Below are positions 28,726 through 45,700 of a stretch of DNA of 64,000 nt, one piece after another; positions within the stretch are counted from its first letter, which is position 1; every line of letters begins with the position of its first letter. This stretch comes from Antitrichia curtipendula (lineage: Eukaryota; Streptophyta; Bryopsida; Hypnales; Leucodontaceae): NCBI GenBank assembly GCA_951230915.1, contig OX579634.1:42297570-42361569 (forward strand), written 5' to 3'. The notes below the pieces were generated by a model. That model searched no databases. It saw only the letters and a list, made by a program, of their open reading frames with translations, and had not been told where the DNA came from. The position numbers were made by a program, and so were the translations under genes.

Positions 28726-30313
28726 CACTAGAAGAAAATGAGGGGTTTAGCAACTACAATTTGTAATTGTTTTTGTAGTTGTAGGGGGGCATTTGCAATT
28801 GCTTGATAATTTAGAGACTATAATTGTAGTGGACAAGTTGCACTAGTTGCAAAATAGTTAGAAGTATGTGGAAGTTCATCGATGAACTCTTCTAACGTAG
28901 TTTTTGATGTGGAACTTGCTTGTGTGCAACTTGTTTGCAATTCATTTATGACTTGTCTATGATTTATAGATTTGTAGATTTTGAAGTTTTAATCTCAATG
29001 ATTTGTGGATATCAGAATTTTAGGTCTAACTTCTTTTTTAGATTATCAAATCCAAATATGATATTAAATAGATTTCATCAATTTACAAAACTTTTACAAT
29101 TTCACAAGTTCTAAAATTTCTTAGACTTTATATATTTGATATTTTTATAGATTGCAGAATTCTACAAATTATAGAAGTCTACAAAATGTAGAAATATTGA
29201 AATTCCATAATTAGAATTCATTATGTAAGAATGTTATAACTTACAATTCTTATATGTCCAATCTAATGGTGCTCTTGGCAATTGATATGGGGCAATTGTA
29301 TTGTTTTCTAGTTGTAGTCTAGTTGTTTTCAAGTTGCAGTCCTCGGGGGGTGCATTTAGTTCTACTACAACAATTCAACAAACCACGTCCGAACAAGTGA
29401 TTTCTAATAAACTATAATTTCAACCTAAAATTTTGAGCATTGCTTAATAATAACTATAGGTTTCTATTGTCAAATTTCCAATTCAAATGAAATATGAAAT
29501 GATTTTTAGACGAGGTTGAAAATGAACTAAAATGGCATGTTTTTCAACTCAAATAATTATAGAGAACACATTTAGATGACCACTGAATTAGTAATCAATT
29601 CAAAATGAATTTTCAATAAAGAATTATTTTTAGGAATTTTTTGTTCATTTTTTAGACAGTTATTTCTTATATAATATAGGGGTGTGAAAGTTATTTTTCA
29701 GTTCTACAGTGTATCTTTTTATTTCAAAAATTTGTAACTAATTATTATTAACAAATAAAAATATCAATAATATAAAATATAAACTTTCAAAGTAGAAAAA
29801 TCTATTTATTTATATATATTTATATATATATATAATATTTTTTAAATTTTAAATTAAATTTTAATTTATTTTAATTTATTTTTAATTCAAAATTCAAAAA
29901 GTATATAGGAGGTCCAAAGTTTTGTTTGCACGTGGTTTCTAATGGATACTCTAAGTGAACTTCTTGAGTTGCAATTTAGTTGCTTTCAAGTTGAATTCTA
30001 GTTGAATTGCAGTTGAATTAAAATTCTGTGCAATTGTAGTTTGATTTACTTGATTCTACAGAACAAAAAGTTGTCCACATCAACAATTGTAAGGAATTTT
30101 GGATGTAGAATACCTCACATCAATTCTTCTGATACATTCCTGTAGTCCTAAACTTCACTTTGCGAGTTGCGACTACTTCGCAACTACAACAATATATAAC
30201 TTTGTTCACGTCAAATCTAGTACAAATACAGAGGGCTACAAGTTGCAGGACAGTTGTATAGGACACATAGTTGAATTGTAGTCGATTGTGGCGGGCACGT
30301 TATTCTTCTAGTG
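28726..30313. mobile_element. CACTA-like non-autonomous element, copy 3
   Basis: The left end CACTAGAAGAAAATGAGGGG and right end ATTCTTCTAGTG are inverted. The first 40 or so bases match the reversed right end of the element at 3344-4450, including GCAACTACA. The interior is A+T-rich (TATATA runs near 29810-29840) with GTTGCAATTTAGTTG-like subterminal motifs on both sides. Flanking trinucleotides (CAT, TAT) do not match, so the target duplication is lost or the boundary is altered. No transposase is encoded. Confidence 0.7.
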
Positions 30314-30447
30314 TATGAAACAAAGCCCATGCATCCCTCCTCAAAAAGAGCTTTTTAACATTATCAAGAACGCGATTGGGGATGTATGGTCCAAGAGATC
30401 TCACCATAACAAGTAGACGAAACAAAACAAACAAACAAACAAATAGC
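30314..30447 (+). repeat. dispersed repeat with A-rich tail, copy 2
   Basis: Matches 28495-28640 over GCATCCCTCC, GAGCTTTTTAAC, GGGGATGTATGGTCCAAGAG and ATCTCACC, then an AAACAAACAAAC tail. It abuts the right end of the CACTA-like element, so the two copies flank that element in the same orientation. Confidence 0.6.
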
Positions 30448-30779
30448 CTCATTTAAGGTATAGATATATCTCAAACCTACGATTAGTACATATTGTCAAT
30501 TTTGTTAGATTTGCACTATTCCATCACTATCACCTTTTGGAACATCTTTTCCCGAAGTGAAAATCCATCCATGTCCTAGATGTTAGATTTTTATGTACAT
30601 ATATGTCACAATTTTGGGCACCAGAATTGCACCACTTTAACAAAATTGACGTTATCGGGACCATTATAGTTTATTTTTTAAAACTGAAGCTAACAATCCT
30701 AACATACATGTTTGATACATACATCAGTGTGTATCTATTACAGTCCTAGATGTGAGACCTTTATGTACATATATGTCAC

Positions 30780-31778
30780 AGTCGGTATCCATTACATTAT
30801 TGCAGGGGTGGTAGGGTTGTAAGCAATGAAACAAAATTCAATTCCAGGCTTGTGCAGGCATTACTGGCTAGAGCAATGAAGCGGTGATGGGGGGGAATTT
30901 CAGTTCAGGCTCATGCAAGGATTTCTTCCACAACCAGATCCTCCGTAAGGTGGTACATTTCCAAAAACTAGCCGTGATATACTGTATATCATTATCGAAA
31001 ACTTTTGGAAAAAACAAAGCACACAGCATCGATCCAGACGCCGGAACAATGTTTTATACATGCATTGTCCCGGACATTATCAAGGTCCACCGTTGGAGTG
31101 ACGAAGTTGCAAGCAATGATCCTCCGTGACATTATCAAGGAAAGTTCAGTTCGCATCTACGAGTACGGGAATGATGGGATCGCCAGCAACAAAATTACTG
31201 CGCAGTACAATTCAATTCAGGCTCGCACAGGGATTAATTTTTCCAGAATATAACAATAATCGCTGCATGTAACTTTCCCACAACCAGATCATATCCTGCA
31301 TATAATCATACATTTCGCAAAACCAGTCGTGATATATATCATTAACCAAAACTTAAAAAAAACAAAAAAACACTCTTTACAAGGTTCGTTCGATCCTGTT
31401 GTAGACAATCGGAATTCATTATGTTATAAACTTGCACTGTTTGGGACATGATCAAAGGAACGTTGCGGTTACAACCTTGCAACGAACGGCAGTCGGTATC
31501 TACTACATTACCGAGCTAGAGCATTGCAGTGGAAATTCATTTCAGTTCACTTCAGGCTTGTACGGGGATTCCATCCAGGAGTAACATGCCCTCAACCAGA
31601 TTGTATACGATCACACATTTCCAAAAACTAACAGTGACACATATCAGAATCCAAAACTTTTGAAAAGACAAAACAGTACCTGTACACTTTACAGGTTTGT
31701 TCGATCTTGTTCTAGACATAACAGTCGGAACTACCGATTATAAACATTCACTGTCCGGGACATTATCAATTCAAGCCG

Positions 31779-31800
<22 letters not shown>
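30780..31800 (-). repeat. diverged tandem copies of the OPR 3' end
   Basis: About three degenerate units of roughly 300-340 bp lie just downstream of the OPR stop codon. Each contains a CAGGCTTGYGCAGGRATT-like segment (near 30905, 31215, 31553) matching the last codons of OPR at 31789-31805, then a CAACCAGAT-ACATTTCCAAAAACTA block and a CCGGGACATTATCAA-like block. The unit therefore includes the final 30 or so bases of the OPR reading frame plus its 3' flank, repeated outward. Confidence 0.65.
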
Positions 31801-35724
<3,924 letters not shown>

Positions 35725-36266
35725 AGCCGCGAGCTTACGTACAGTGGAGAGTCCCGCCTCAGGCTCTGCTACCGAGAACAAAGCAACCTATCAAATCAGT
35801 CACAGAACACGGACTTCTTGAATTGAATCCCTTTTCCTGCAATTCTTATGCAAGCAGAAAAACAAACAAACTACCAAATCAAGAGAAATATCAAATCAGT
35901 CACAGAGAAAGGAGGTTCTGCTGATCGATCTCCCTTCAATTTCTCACGCAATTCTTAAGCAATTGGATTTGACCATGACACCACCACACTGCAAATCTGC
36001 AACCCAATGGCTTGTGTCTGCAACTTACAATACCTGAGGTTGAACTACAGACTGAGCAACCCCACCGCTTACGCTTCGTTCTCTTCTGATGCGCCAAGAA
36101 TAGCCGGATCAAACTGAATTTGTGCAGTCCTCTGTTTGTCTTTATTCTGTTTCCCATGTCACGGGAGTCATTTTCTAGTGTATGTTGTAGTCTAGATTCT
36201 TGGAATACTAATGGCTTATCGTGCGACTACTGTAAGAGCTTACAATAATAATGTGAAGTAACTTAC

Positions 36267-36376
36267 ATAAGGATTGAGGAGGAGGCAATTGCTAGTGCGT
36301 TTTCCTCCGGATTCCGCAGGATGAAAAGCGAAGGACCTTGAAGGCCGGGCAGTTGCAGCTGAGTGACCATGGTCAT
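36267..36376 (-). other. putative 5' exon of OPR with an upstream ORF
   Basis: A frame opens on the minus strand at ATG 36376 (MTMVTQLQLPGLQGP...) and runs 36 codons to a strong TAT|GTAAGT donor at 36267. Joining to an acceptor upstream of the OPR start (GTAGCAG near 35761) would close this frame with a stop after two codons, so it would be a uORF of about 38 codons before the OPR ATG rather than an N-terminal extension. No acceptor gives an in-frame fusion directly to the next coding exon; an extra unrecognised exon could change that. Confidence 0.4.
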
Positions 36377-36740
36377 GTTACGTACGGCATGGTTTGGGAA
36401 AGTTTTGACTACAGAAAGAGGTGGCAGGTCTAAACTGGTCAGGGAAGCACACGTCCATGCTTACGAGGATCTCAGCATGGTTCTCATTGTTTGCCCTTCC
36501 CACTTTTCATTTTTTTAATTCCTTTGGACAAGGATTTCTTTTTTCATTTCTTTTGGGCAGTGCAGAAAGCAATCTTCGTTGGAGTGATCGTTGCAGTTGA
36601 TTACCTCTATAGAAATGGATGAAATGTTGAAAATGTGGATGAAACTTAGATTATGCAACCAAAAGAATACATTCATCCAAAAAAGAGTGATATTGTCATT
36701 AAATCAATGATTTCATCCACTAAAAATGGGTGAATATAGT

Positions 36741-37631
36741 GTGGTGAATAGAATGCAAGAACATAGGAAGTCAAAAGAAATAAGTTATATTACTAAAATG
36801 ATAATGAAGTACAAGTACACAACCTTCTTATAAAAAGACAAAGACATTGTTTGGACTAATAGAAAGGTGTGTGTCTGCAAGATGTAGCTATAGAGTCTAA
36901 GATATAAGTTGATTGACTGACACACTTCCTTTAGCTGCATAGCTAAACTAGATGAGAAAGTTAAAATTTTTAAATTGTAAGAGACTGTAAAACTTTTAAG
37001 GTAGACTTTGAAGCTTCTGTGGAAAAAGGCATTTGCAGGATACACACCTTTGCTATAAAGAAGTTGTAGGAGCTGAGCTATGAAGGCATGCATAATGATT
37101 GATTTTAGAGAGTGACTTTGTTAATATATTTGCCTACATTTTTGATGTGGAAGTGAACTCAAGTTTAAGGAGTTTAGATTGAACTTTTTTCTCATAAGAA
37201 GTAATATTGCAAATCAATGTGCTTTGAGTGATCATGGTGTTGGGAATTCTCACTAAATGAGATACAAGATTGATTATCGCAATAAATAATATTGGGAAGG
37301 GAAAACTGATAACCAATTTCAGTTATAATTGTCTAAAGCCAAATGAGTTATTTTGTTGTTGTTGTTGTTGTTGCAATATACTCTGCTTATATTGAAGAGA
37401 CAACAATGATGGATTGCTTGTGGCTTTGCTAGGAGAGAATACAAGATGAATCAATTTGGAACATATAACCAGAAGTAGATTTGCACATATTTGGAGCACT
37501 GGCCCAATTTGTGTCACTCCAGCCACGAAGCTTGTGAAAAGAACTAGAGCCAAAAGTAGCACCATTACATACTAGTCCTTACTTGGAAGTTCCTCGGAAA
37601 TGACAAAAGAGGCGTTGGATGCCCAATCAAT
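36741..37631 (-). repeat. inverted copy of the Copia 3' end (left arm)
   Basis: This segment is the reverse complement, at high identity, of 41861-42731: the end of the RNase H coding region, the polypurine-tract zone and the putative 3' LTR. Mirrored open frames at 37134-37316 and 37323-37565 (minus) match 42158-42421 and 41926-42126 (plus), for example LLALVLFTSFVAGVTQIGPV. It carries a (GTT)n run near 37355-37371. It lies only 6 bp from the primer-binding site, where the 5' LTR should be. Confidence 0.9.
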
Positions 37632-37637
37632 CAATCA

Positions 37638-37649
37638 TGGTATCAGAGC
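37638..37649 (+). other. retrotransposon primer-binding site (initiator tRNA-Met)
   Basis: TGGTATCAGAGC is the standard plant Copia primer-binding site, complementary to the 3' end of initiator methionine tRNA. The base pair before it is preceded by CAATCA, where an LTR ending in CA would be expected, but the DNA further upstream is inverted RNase H sequence. Confidence 0.85.
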
Positions 37650-37849
37650 ATCTATAAGATGTAAATCACAATCATGTTTTTGCCTCCAATGCAAAGCTAA
37701 ATGCTCCAACAAAGATGTGTTTGACTTGTTCATAGTCGACAAAAAGAATACTAAGGTTGAGAATCACTTACAGATTAATCAATCTTACTCTTGAACCAAC
37801 TGAGTCTGAACCCGTACAACAACATCATCAATCAAATGAACAAGTGGAA

Positions 37850-39370
37850 TTGGAAAACACTACAAATGGGATGCAATATTCACCTGCAAGTTTTATTAAT
37901 ATGATAGCAGAGTTTGACAAACTCAACCCCTAGTTCTTTGTTCAAAAATATTGCTTTGCCATGCTTTCCTTCAATTATCAAGAACTTTGAATAAGATTAT
38001 TGTATTATTGTTGTTTGCTACTTCATTATTAAGTTATCAATGAATTAGAAACGTAGCTATTCTTTCCCTCCAAAATCCATCTCAAGCTCCGAAGCATATT
38101 TGGAAAGTGCACCCCAAGTCTTGGTGATGGCTAACCACTCATAAGGTTAATTTAATACTATTTGGAAAAATCTAAACCTAATAAGCTTGGATCTCCAATT
38201 TGTCAAAATTGAGCATCATAGCTTCATCCACAATGAACTCAACAAATTGAGCTTACAACTTTCCACCTCTAATTGCCTCAAATTATGCATCCAGTAGCAT
38301 AAAAATTGAGATGTTTTTAATCTAGTCAAAACTTTGATATGTTGTTGACAACACAAAAGTTGTTCCTACTTCCTCCAACGTTGCAAGCCTCACAGCTTAG
38401 TAATTGAAAGACTCTAAAGCCCGCTCAAATATTCTCCTTCATTGTGGAAAAAAACAATTAATGTTTTGCGACCACTAGCAACTTCAATACTAGTTTGGGA
38501 TTGCCTTAAGCAAATTTATGAAACATCTAATAAAGCTTCACAAGTTCAGTTGTACAAACAACTGTGGCATATGATGATGTTTGAAAACAATGATGTTGTT
38601 GTGTTCCTATCATTTTGGCAAGTTTTACTCCAAGAAGCTGTTATTTCTGGTTGTACTTTTACTGATGCTCAACAAGTATATCTCTTTCTTAAAGTTTTGC
38701 CTGAATCGTAGAGCGCGTTTGTCACCACACAAGGGAGATTGTCCAATCTTATATTTGTTGGCCTATATTCCAATATATTGCAGCAAAATGCAATCAATCT
38801 GTTCAAAACTGAGATAACCAAATCTAGCGCCTCCTATGTCAAGGGTAAGTTTATTAAGCCATCTACAAATAAATCCTTCTCATCTAGTCAATTTTCCAAA
38901 AACAATAAATAGAGCTTCTACTCACAATCTAGGAAGAGTTGTCCAAGACAAAATCCACTCAACTAAACCTTGCTTCATCTTCTCAAGTGGCTATCATTGC
39001 CATTATTGTGGGATTTTAGGGCATAAAATATTTGGCTATCGTAAGAAAAAGCGTGACCAAGCCAAGAATAGGCACCAATCTAATAGTGCTATTTTTGTTG
39101 ATATACCAGCTTACCTCTTTTCCGCCATATTTGATAACTCAAACATTTCTTCATCATGGTATCTCGACTTGGATGCTAGTCAGAACATGTCTCCACAAAA
39201 AACACTATTTGAAGATTATAAGATTCTCGATATTCCAAGAATTATTCTTCTAGACAACAATAGCTTGTACAACACTCTTGGATATGGTTCCATACTTTTA
39301 CAAGTACCAACTAGGCAATGTCTACTTATTCCAGATGTCTTATATGTTCCTAGCCTTGCCAAAAATTGAT
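37850..39370 (+). pseudogene. Copia gag and protease remnant
   Basis: Broken frames encode NMIAEFDKLNP (37898-37930), WDCLKQIYETSNKASQVQLYKQLW (38487-38567; UBN2-type gag) and, in the frame 38836-39369, a zinc-knuckle-like CHYCGILGHKIFGY in which the last Cys is Tyr. This is followed by the protease-like WYLDLDASQNMSP, where the active-site D-S-G triplet is lost, and VLYVPSLAKN, the usual end of the domain. Stops between pieces show it is non-functional. It is the structural (capsid) part of the element. Confidence 0.8.
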
Positions 39371-39599
39371 TTTTTGTCAGTCAAATCATAAATACATGAA
39401 ACATTGTTATCACGTTTACTCAAACTGTCAAACACAATGTATTATTAACACCAAGTCACCAAATTCAACAAAACAATTAAAATTTGAATTCCAAAAATAG
39501 GCAACTTATTTTCATTAGGCACCAGTATACCACCTTCAGAATCCAATTATTTAGGTATATCTTTATCCAAATCTGACTCTAAACACTTAAATGACACTA

Positions 39600-40540
39600 T
39601 CAATTGGATCACCTTATTATACATTCAATCAATCTTATACAACATTATAACATGGTTAATGGACTTCTTCCATTAAAAACTATTCTATCTCTATGTGAGG
39701 GTTTACTTGTATCTTTGGCGAATAGATCAAAATTTCTTACCCAACAGCTCCTCCTACCAGAGCTATTGTGCCTTTGGCTTTGATCCACATGGATTTGTGT
39801 GGACCTATGAGTATACCATCTCTAAGTGGTGTTCTTTACATCCTCTTATTTATTGATGATTATTCATGTTTTACCCATGTATATTTTTACATAAGAAATC
39901 CTCTATTTTGTCTCACTTTCAAACTTACAAAACATTAGTCAAAAATCAACATGATAAATACAAGATACTTATCATTTACTCAGATAACAATGGAGAATTT
40001 ATATCCACTAACTTTAAGAAATTTTGTCAAGAATATGAGATTTAACATCACCTTATAATTCCCTATAATCTTGTTCAAAATAAAGTCTCCAAATGGAAGA
40101 ATCATTCCTTGGTTGAAGCTGCACAAAATACGCTTCAAGTTGCTCATCTTAGCAATCATTTTTGGATAGAAGCTATGGCCACTGCATGTTATCTATAAAA
40201 TCGTTCTTACACCACTTCTTTAACCAATTTCAGACCTTATGAACTTTAGATTGGTTTAAGACCTAATCTTACTAATCTACGCATTTTTGGTTGTCCAGAC
40301 TCTTCTCATATTATAAAAGAACACTAGAAGAAATTAGACTCTAAAGCTATGAAATGTCTTTTTATCAACTATGCAACAGTTACTGGAACCAAAGGCTATT
40401 GCTTGTATAATCTAGACACTCAACTTGTTTTTACTAGTTGCAGTGTTATTTTTTTGGAAGATTTTTTGTTACATGGTGGTAGTTCAGTTTTTCTTGACAA
40501 AAACAATTTATCCATTGACTTGGTTCAATAAACTTAGAGA
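39600..40540 (+). pseudogene. Copia integrase remnant
   Basis: Readable pieces include MDLCGPMSIPSLSGVLYILL with FIDDYSC (from 39790), IIYSDNNGEFISTNFKKFCQEYEI (39971-40042, the second catalytic region) and NHFWIEAMATACYL (40153-40194), then the IFGCP and GTKGYCLYNLDTQ stretch of the integrase C-terminal GAG-pre/chromo-like region. Several in-frame stops occur. The catalytic core order matches Copia integrases. Confidence 0.8.
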
Positions 40541-40999
40541 TTTGTATACTGTTCTTGAAATATCCTCATAGCAACCACTACTTAACGACAATTTGCCAAT
40601 AGTTCAACAAGTTATCAACTTGAAGCAAGTCCCACCGGAGACCCCACCTCCTCTTGATCATCCAGACTCACCACCCAATTCTCCACCTTCTCTTTTTGCA
40701 CATCAACGCTCTCATAAGCGACAAGATCTGTCCAATCAATCTTTTCCATAACAAAGCTTCTAATGTCCCAATAAAAGACCACGAAAAAATCTATGATTCT
40801 ATGATACTAATTTATATAGTTTCGACTTATTGGTGCAATTTGCTAAACCTCTCACAATCACCAAAGCTCTCTCTAGCAACCACTCTAAAGAATAGAAATA
40901 GGCAATGGACAGCAAATATCAATCTTTGATGAATAATCACACCTAGGATCATACTGATCCTCCATCTAATCAATCTATAATAAGCACCAGATGGTTATT

Positions 41000-42420
41000 T
41001 TGCAGGAGATTTCATTCAAACGGTATTCTATCACGTTTCAAGGCTTGGCTTGTTGCTCGTGGTTTCACCCAGTAGGAAAGCTTTGGTTACTCTAACACCT
41101 TTTCTCCAATCATTAGAATGACTTTATTGCAAATCCATCTCTTAGCCTAGCTTGGCTACACTGTACAACTATCACATCCACCAAATGGATGTGATTACAA
41201 CTTTTATATATGGTATTTTACAAAAAGAAATCTATATTACGCAATTTGAAGGATTTATTAAGCTTGACAATGAACATCAAGTTTGCAAGTTGTTAAAATC
41301 TCTATATGGTCTAAAGCAAACATCTCGTGTCTGGTATGAAACCTTTGATACTTTTCTCTTAAGCCAGGGCTTCACAAATGTAAATCAAATCAAAACATTT
41401 ATCTTAAACGCTTACATTCTTCATTATTAATCTTGGGCTTATACATTGATGACCTCACTCTTACCTCAAAAAACTTACAGTTTCTGTCTCCCCCTAAAGC
41501 ATCTTCTCTCAATATTTTTTCATGACGGATAACCAAGAAATTGAGCATATCCTTGGTGTTCAGATTCAACAAGATCGTTGCAACAAGATATTAAAGTTAA
41601 TGTAAGAAAAACATATTACAGATCTTTTACTTAAATTTAATATGGCAACCTCTAATACCGTTGCCACACCTCTTGAAGCAAGTATACAATATTCACGGCA
41701 CTAGGCTGATATTCTTACAAATGACAAACAACAACTTATGAATCAAGTTCCCTATACACAAGCAATTGGAAGCCTTCAGTATCTCCTCACTTGCACGTGA
41801 TCGGACTTGGCTTTTGTTGTCAATCATTTGGCTCAATTCATGCAACCACTCGCTCTAGTTCATTGGTTGGGTGTCCAACGCCTCTTCCGTTATCTCCAAA
41901 GAACTTCCAAGCAAGGACTAGTATAATGGTGCTACTTTTGGCTCTAGTTCTTTTCACAAGCTTTGTAGCTGGAGTGACGCAGATTGGGCCAGTGATCCAA
42001 ATATGTGCAAATCTACTTCTAATTATAAATTCCACTTCTTGTATTCTCTCTTGGCAAAGCTGCAAGCAATCCATTGTTGCTCTCTCTTCAATAGAAGTAG
42101 AATATATTGCAACAACAACAAAATAACTCATTTGGCTTCAGACAATTATAACTGAAATTGGTTATCAATTTTTCCTTCCCAATACTATTTATTGCAATAA
42201 TCAATCTTGTATCTCACTTAGTGAGAATCCCCAACACCATGATCACTCAAAGCACATTGATTTGCAATATTACTTCTTATGAGAAAAAAGTTCAATCTAA
42301 ACTCCTTAAACTTGAGTTCACTTCTATAGCAACAATGTGGACAGATATATTAACAAAGTCACTCTTCAAAATCAAGCATTATGCATGCCTTCATAGCTCA
42401 GCTCCTACAACTTCTTCATA
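41000..42420 (+). pseudogene. Copia reverse transcriptase and RNase H remnant
   Basis: Pieces in order: FKAWLVARGFTQ (41038 onward), YNYHIHQMDVITTFIYGILQ with KEIYITQFEGF (41161-41256), VCKLLKSLYGLKQTSRVWYE, the catalytic-like YIDDLTLTS (near 41440-41466, YVDD in active enzymes), SWSDADWASDPNMCKSTS (RNase H), SSIEVEYIATTTK, IYCNNQSC and LTKSLFKIKHYACLH at the end. At least ten stops or frameshifts interrupt the frame, so no active enzyme is possible. Confidence 0.85.
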
Positions 42421-42731
42421 GCAAGGGGGCGTATCCTGCAAATGCTTTTTCCACAGAAGCTTCAAAGTCTACCTTAAAAGTTTTACAGTCTCTTACAATT
42501 TAAAATTTTAACTTTCTCATTTGGTTTACCTATGCAATTTAAGGGAGTGTCTCAATCAATCAACCTATACCTTAGACTCTATAGCTACATTGTACAGACA
42601 CATACCTTTTTGTTAGTCCAAACAATGTCTTTGTCTTTTTATAAGAAGGTTGTGTACTTGTACTTCATTACCATTTTATTAATATAACATACTTCTTTTG
42701 GCTTCTTATGTTCTTGCATTCTATTCACCAC
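41861..42731 (+). repeat. Copia 3' end with putative LTR (right arm of inverted repeat)
   Basis: Forward copy of the sequence inverted at 36741-37631. It includes the last RNase H codons, a polypurine tract GCAAGGGGGC (42421-42430) and about 300 bp of presumed 3' LTR beginning near 42431-42437. The arms differ mostly by scattered substitutions and one short GTT-repeat expansion in the left arm. Confidence 0.88.
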
Positions 42732-45700
42732 ATTTCATAGCACCTAATATTCCCTCCTGAAAAAATGTATTGCTTTTGGGCAAAACCAAATTTACTTACA
42801 ATTCTAAAATGTAACTTAATTTTATTGAATCTTGTTAGAAAATTGGTACTACAAGATTTGAGCCTCTTGTTGGATAGTTGCTTGTGTTATGAATTTAGGT
42901 TGTACAAAAAGTGATCCTCAAAAAGGTGGTGAAATTAAGAAAACTAATATACATGTAAATAGTTTATGCATCCAAATATGGTTTCAAAAATAGAGAGAAT
43001 GAGCTCCTATGCTTGTTTTTATTTCATACATTTTGAAAATAAATGTAAATTTCTTTTGTACTTTGCGGACAGGTAAGTTTATAACTCTGAACCACAACAT
43101 AGGGGGGAATCATAAATAAAAGAAAACTATTTAGCTACTAATTTGGGGGTTTGATTCCAAAACTGTGAGTTCTAATATTGTAATATTTCAAATTTGATCA
43201 TCAATCATGGTAAATAACACATTCCAATATTTTGCCAAGGTGGTTGAAAAAAGTGTAAATTAATTGTCCTTGGCTTGGTTTCTATTTCTAATAGCTTAGT
43301 TTTTGTTTAGTCTTATTAGTAAGTAATTATAAGAGAAATTCAAATTGTATTGGGTCTTGGTTCTTATTTTTAAATCACCTTACAAATTATCAAAATTCTA
43401 ATTTTATACATATCCTAAAGCAAGTTACCCTAGACTCTCATATTTAGGACGGGTACATTTTTGGCAAGAGTCTATATAGCTATGCAATAGGGTTAGTTTT
43501 GCAATAGGTTGTTTATTTACATCAATGTCCATGAACGATACATTGAAAAGTGATAGATGAAAAATTATTTTTTCATTCCAAAATGAATAATCCACCTTAG
43601 TGAACAACCCATAAGATTTCAATATATATAATAAAGTAGTGTCTGCTTTTATTGAGCACATTGTACGATAAACTATCACATTTTGAAAAAAAATACATAT
43701 ATTTTAAAGGGGGTATATGTGGCATTTTTCCATTGGTTGCAAAAAATTTACAACCTCTTGCGCAAAAAAGAATAAATACAACAGTCAAGAAAAAGTCACA
43801 ATTTCTACCAAAACTTAGATACTACAAGCACGATGAAAGAAGGAAGAGGGTAGGGGCAAGCTAGCCCAAGGTCTCAAATTTGGACACTTGAGCTATGATT
43901 GGAGTTGCCTCTATTGCAAATCGGAGGCACTACTGCATGGAAATTAGGTCACCCTTGTTGCACTAGTATTAACACGATCAAATGAACAACACATCAATGG
44001 AAAAGTCCAAGTTGAATGCACATTGTATGCATGTCATGTGGAAGGAGCACAAGTCTACATTCAAGAATTGGCAATTTGGACACCGTAGTCATATCCCAAG
44101 GAGGTGCCACAATCACTTGTGCACATTGTGTCGGGACTTAGACACATTATTCATAGGGTTGTAAGATAGAGAGGGTTTGCCTTAGAAAAACATTACTTTT
44201 TTTGCTACAAAAGAGTTTAGTCCAAGATATAAGTTTGAGATATAATAGTATAAGAGGTAGAATGTTCCGCTTTAAAGTAAAATAAATGCATCATTTATTT
44301 TTTATAAAAGTTGTACAATGTAACGTGTATATAACTCTATATACATAAATTTAAACATAATATGTATAAGTATCATATATCAATATGTATATAATACATA
44401 TAAACCATGTATACACAAATTTGTATATATATCATATATACGTACCATACAAATTATATACAGGACCGTACGAGTGTTATAAAATCTTTGAAAACATAGA
44501 CAAACTTTGAATGAGTAATATAGCCTCTTCAAAACTTCAAATCAAGCGTGTCTAATCTTTATAAAATGCTAAAAAAATATTTTGCAACATCTCTAAAATT
44601 CAAATAGAACAAAGATAATAAGATATTGCCCATATTTTATAGCTTGTTGAGTTTAATACTCCCATTTTTTGTGAGAGTTGTATATTCTTCCGTTTCAAAG
44701 CCCATAACTTTTACCTACTAACTTCAATCAAAAGTGTGATAGCTTTTTTTAAAGCTAACAAAATATTGTACAATCTCTCTAAAATTTAAAGCCAAAAAAA
44801 ATATTTCCCATATTCTATAGCTTGTCAAAGTTGACATTTTGAATCTCAATGGCAATTCTACTTCTTTTCACTTCTAAAACCATAATTTTTGTTTTTAATT
44901 CCAAACTAAGAGTGTGATACCTTTTGAAAATCTAAAAATTCAAATTGTACGTATATTAAATTTCAAAACAAAATACTTCATCACCAAACAATTATGAGTG
45001 ACTAAAAACTATGCTCTCAAATTCTATAATAATTAACCCTCTTCCACTCTATCAAGCATAATTTTTTCATATAAAAATTAAATATAACAAGTCATAATTT
45101 TTTGGAAAAAAAAAAAAAATTTGTTTTCTCCAAATTTCATTTCATTTTTTTTTTAAATACAACATGCTATGGCTCTTTAAATACACAATTCAACTCAACA
45201 AACTATGAGAAGGAAAAAGAAGAGTCACTTCCTTATCCCTTGCCTTATCTTTCACCTCTACTACACAAATCAAGTAGACTTTATGTGCTCATACCTTGAC
45301 CATATGGCTAGCTTAACATTCATTGGGGCCCCATCTTTTTTTGCTGCACAACTAGCCCTAGTTAGTTGTGTGCCCATCAACAAAAAGGTGTCACCTTGAA
45401 GTCACTTGAAATATTGTCATCTTTTTCTCCGTATTATTATAATCAAAAGTCAACAAAATAATATATAAATGTATTTTTTATATAATGTTTGCATTTCCAA
45501 TGCAACAACGTGGAACCTGTGAAAGTAAGGGAACCTGAAGATCAATTCTTCTAAGGCTTTTGACTGCAAAGGAAGGAGCATCTTCATTACAAGCCAACAA
45601 AGTAGTGACTTTGCTAAACATTTATCACTTAACCCTTTAATGCCTGATGGTCCAGAGAGACTCACCCTCTACAACACCGTATTTTCAGTGATTCAAGAAT

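Larger units (their letters stand above)
36741..42731 (+). mobile_element. defective Ty1/Copia LTR retrotransposon with inverted end
   Basis: Order on the plus strand: inverted arm (36741-37631), primer-binding site (37638-37649), decayed gag, protease, integrase, reverse transcriptase and RNase H pieces, polypurine tract (near 42421-42430), putative 3' LTR to about 42731. The PR-INT-RT-RH order is that of Copia. All pol frames carry several stops and frameshifts, so the element cannot move on its own. A normal copy would have direct LTRs at both ends; here the two ends are inverted with respect to each other. Confidence 0.88.

Noticed and set aside
36267..36376. In-frame N-terminal exon of OPR
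   Set aside because: The phase left at its donor has no matching acceptor before the next coding exon; kept only as a possible leader exon or uORF.
36741..37631. Left arm as an ordinary 5' LTR
   Set aside because: It is inverted and includes RNase H coding sequence, so it cannot be a direct LTR although it sits next to the primer-binding site.
45629..45644. Left end of another TTAA element
   Set aside because: TTAACCCTTTAATGCC fits the family end loosely, but no matching right end was found nearby.
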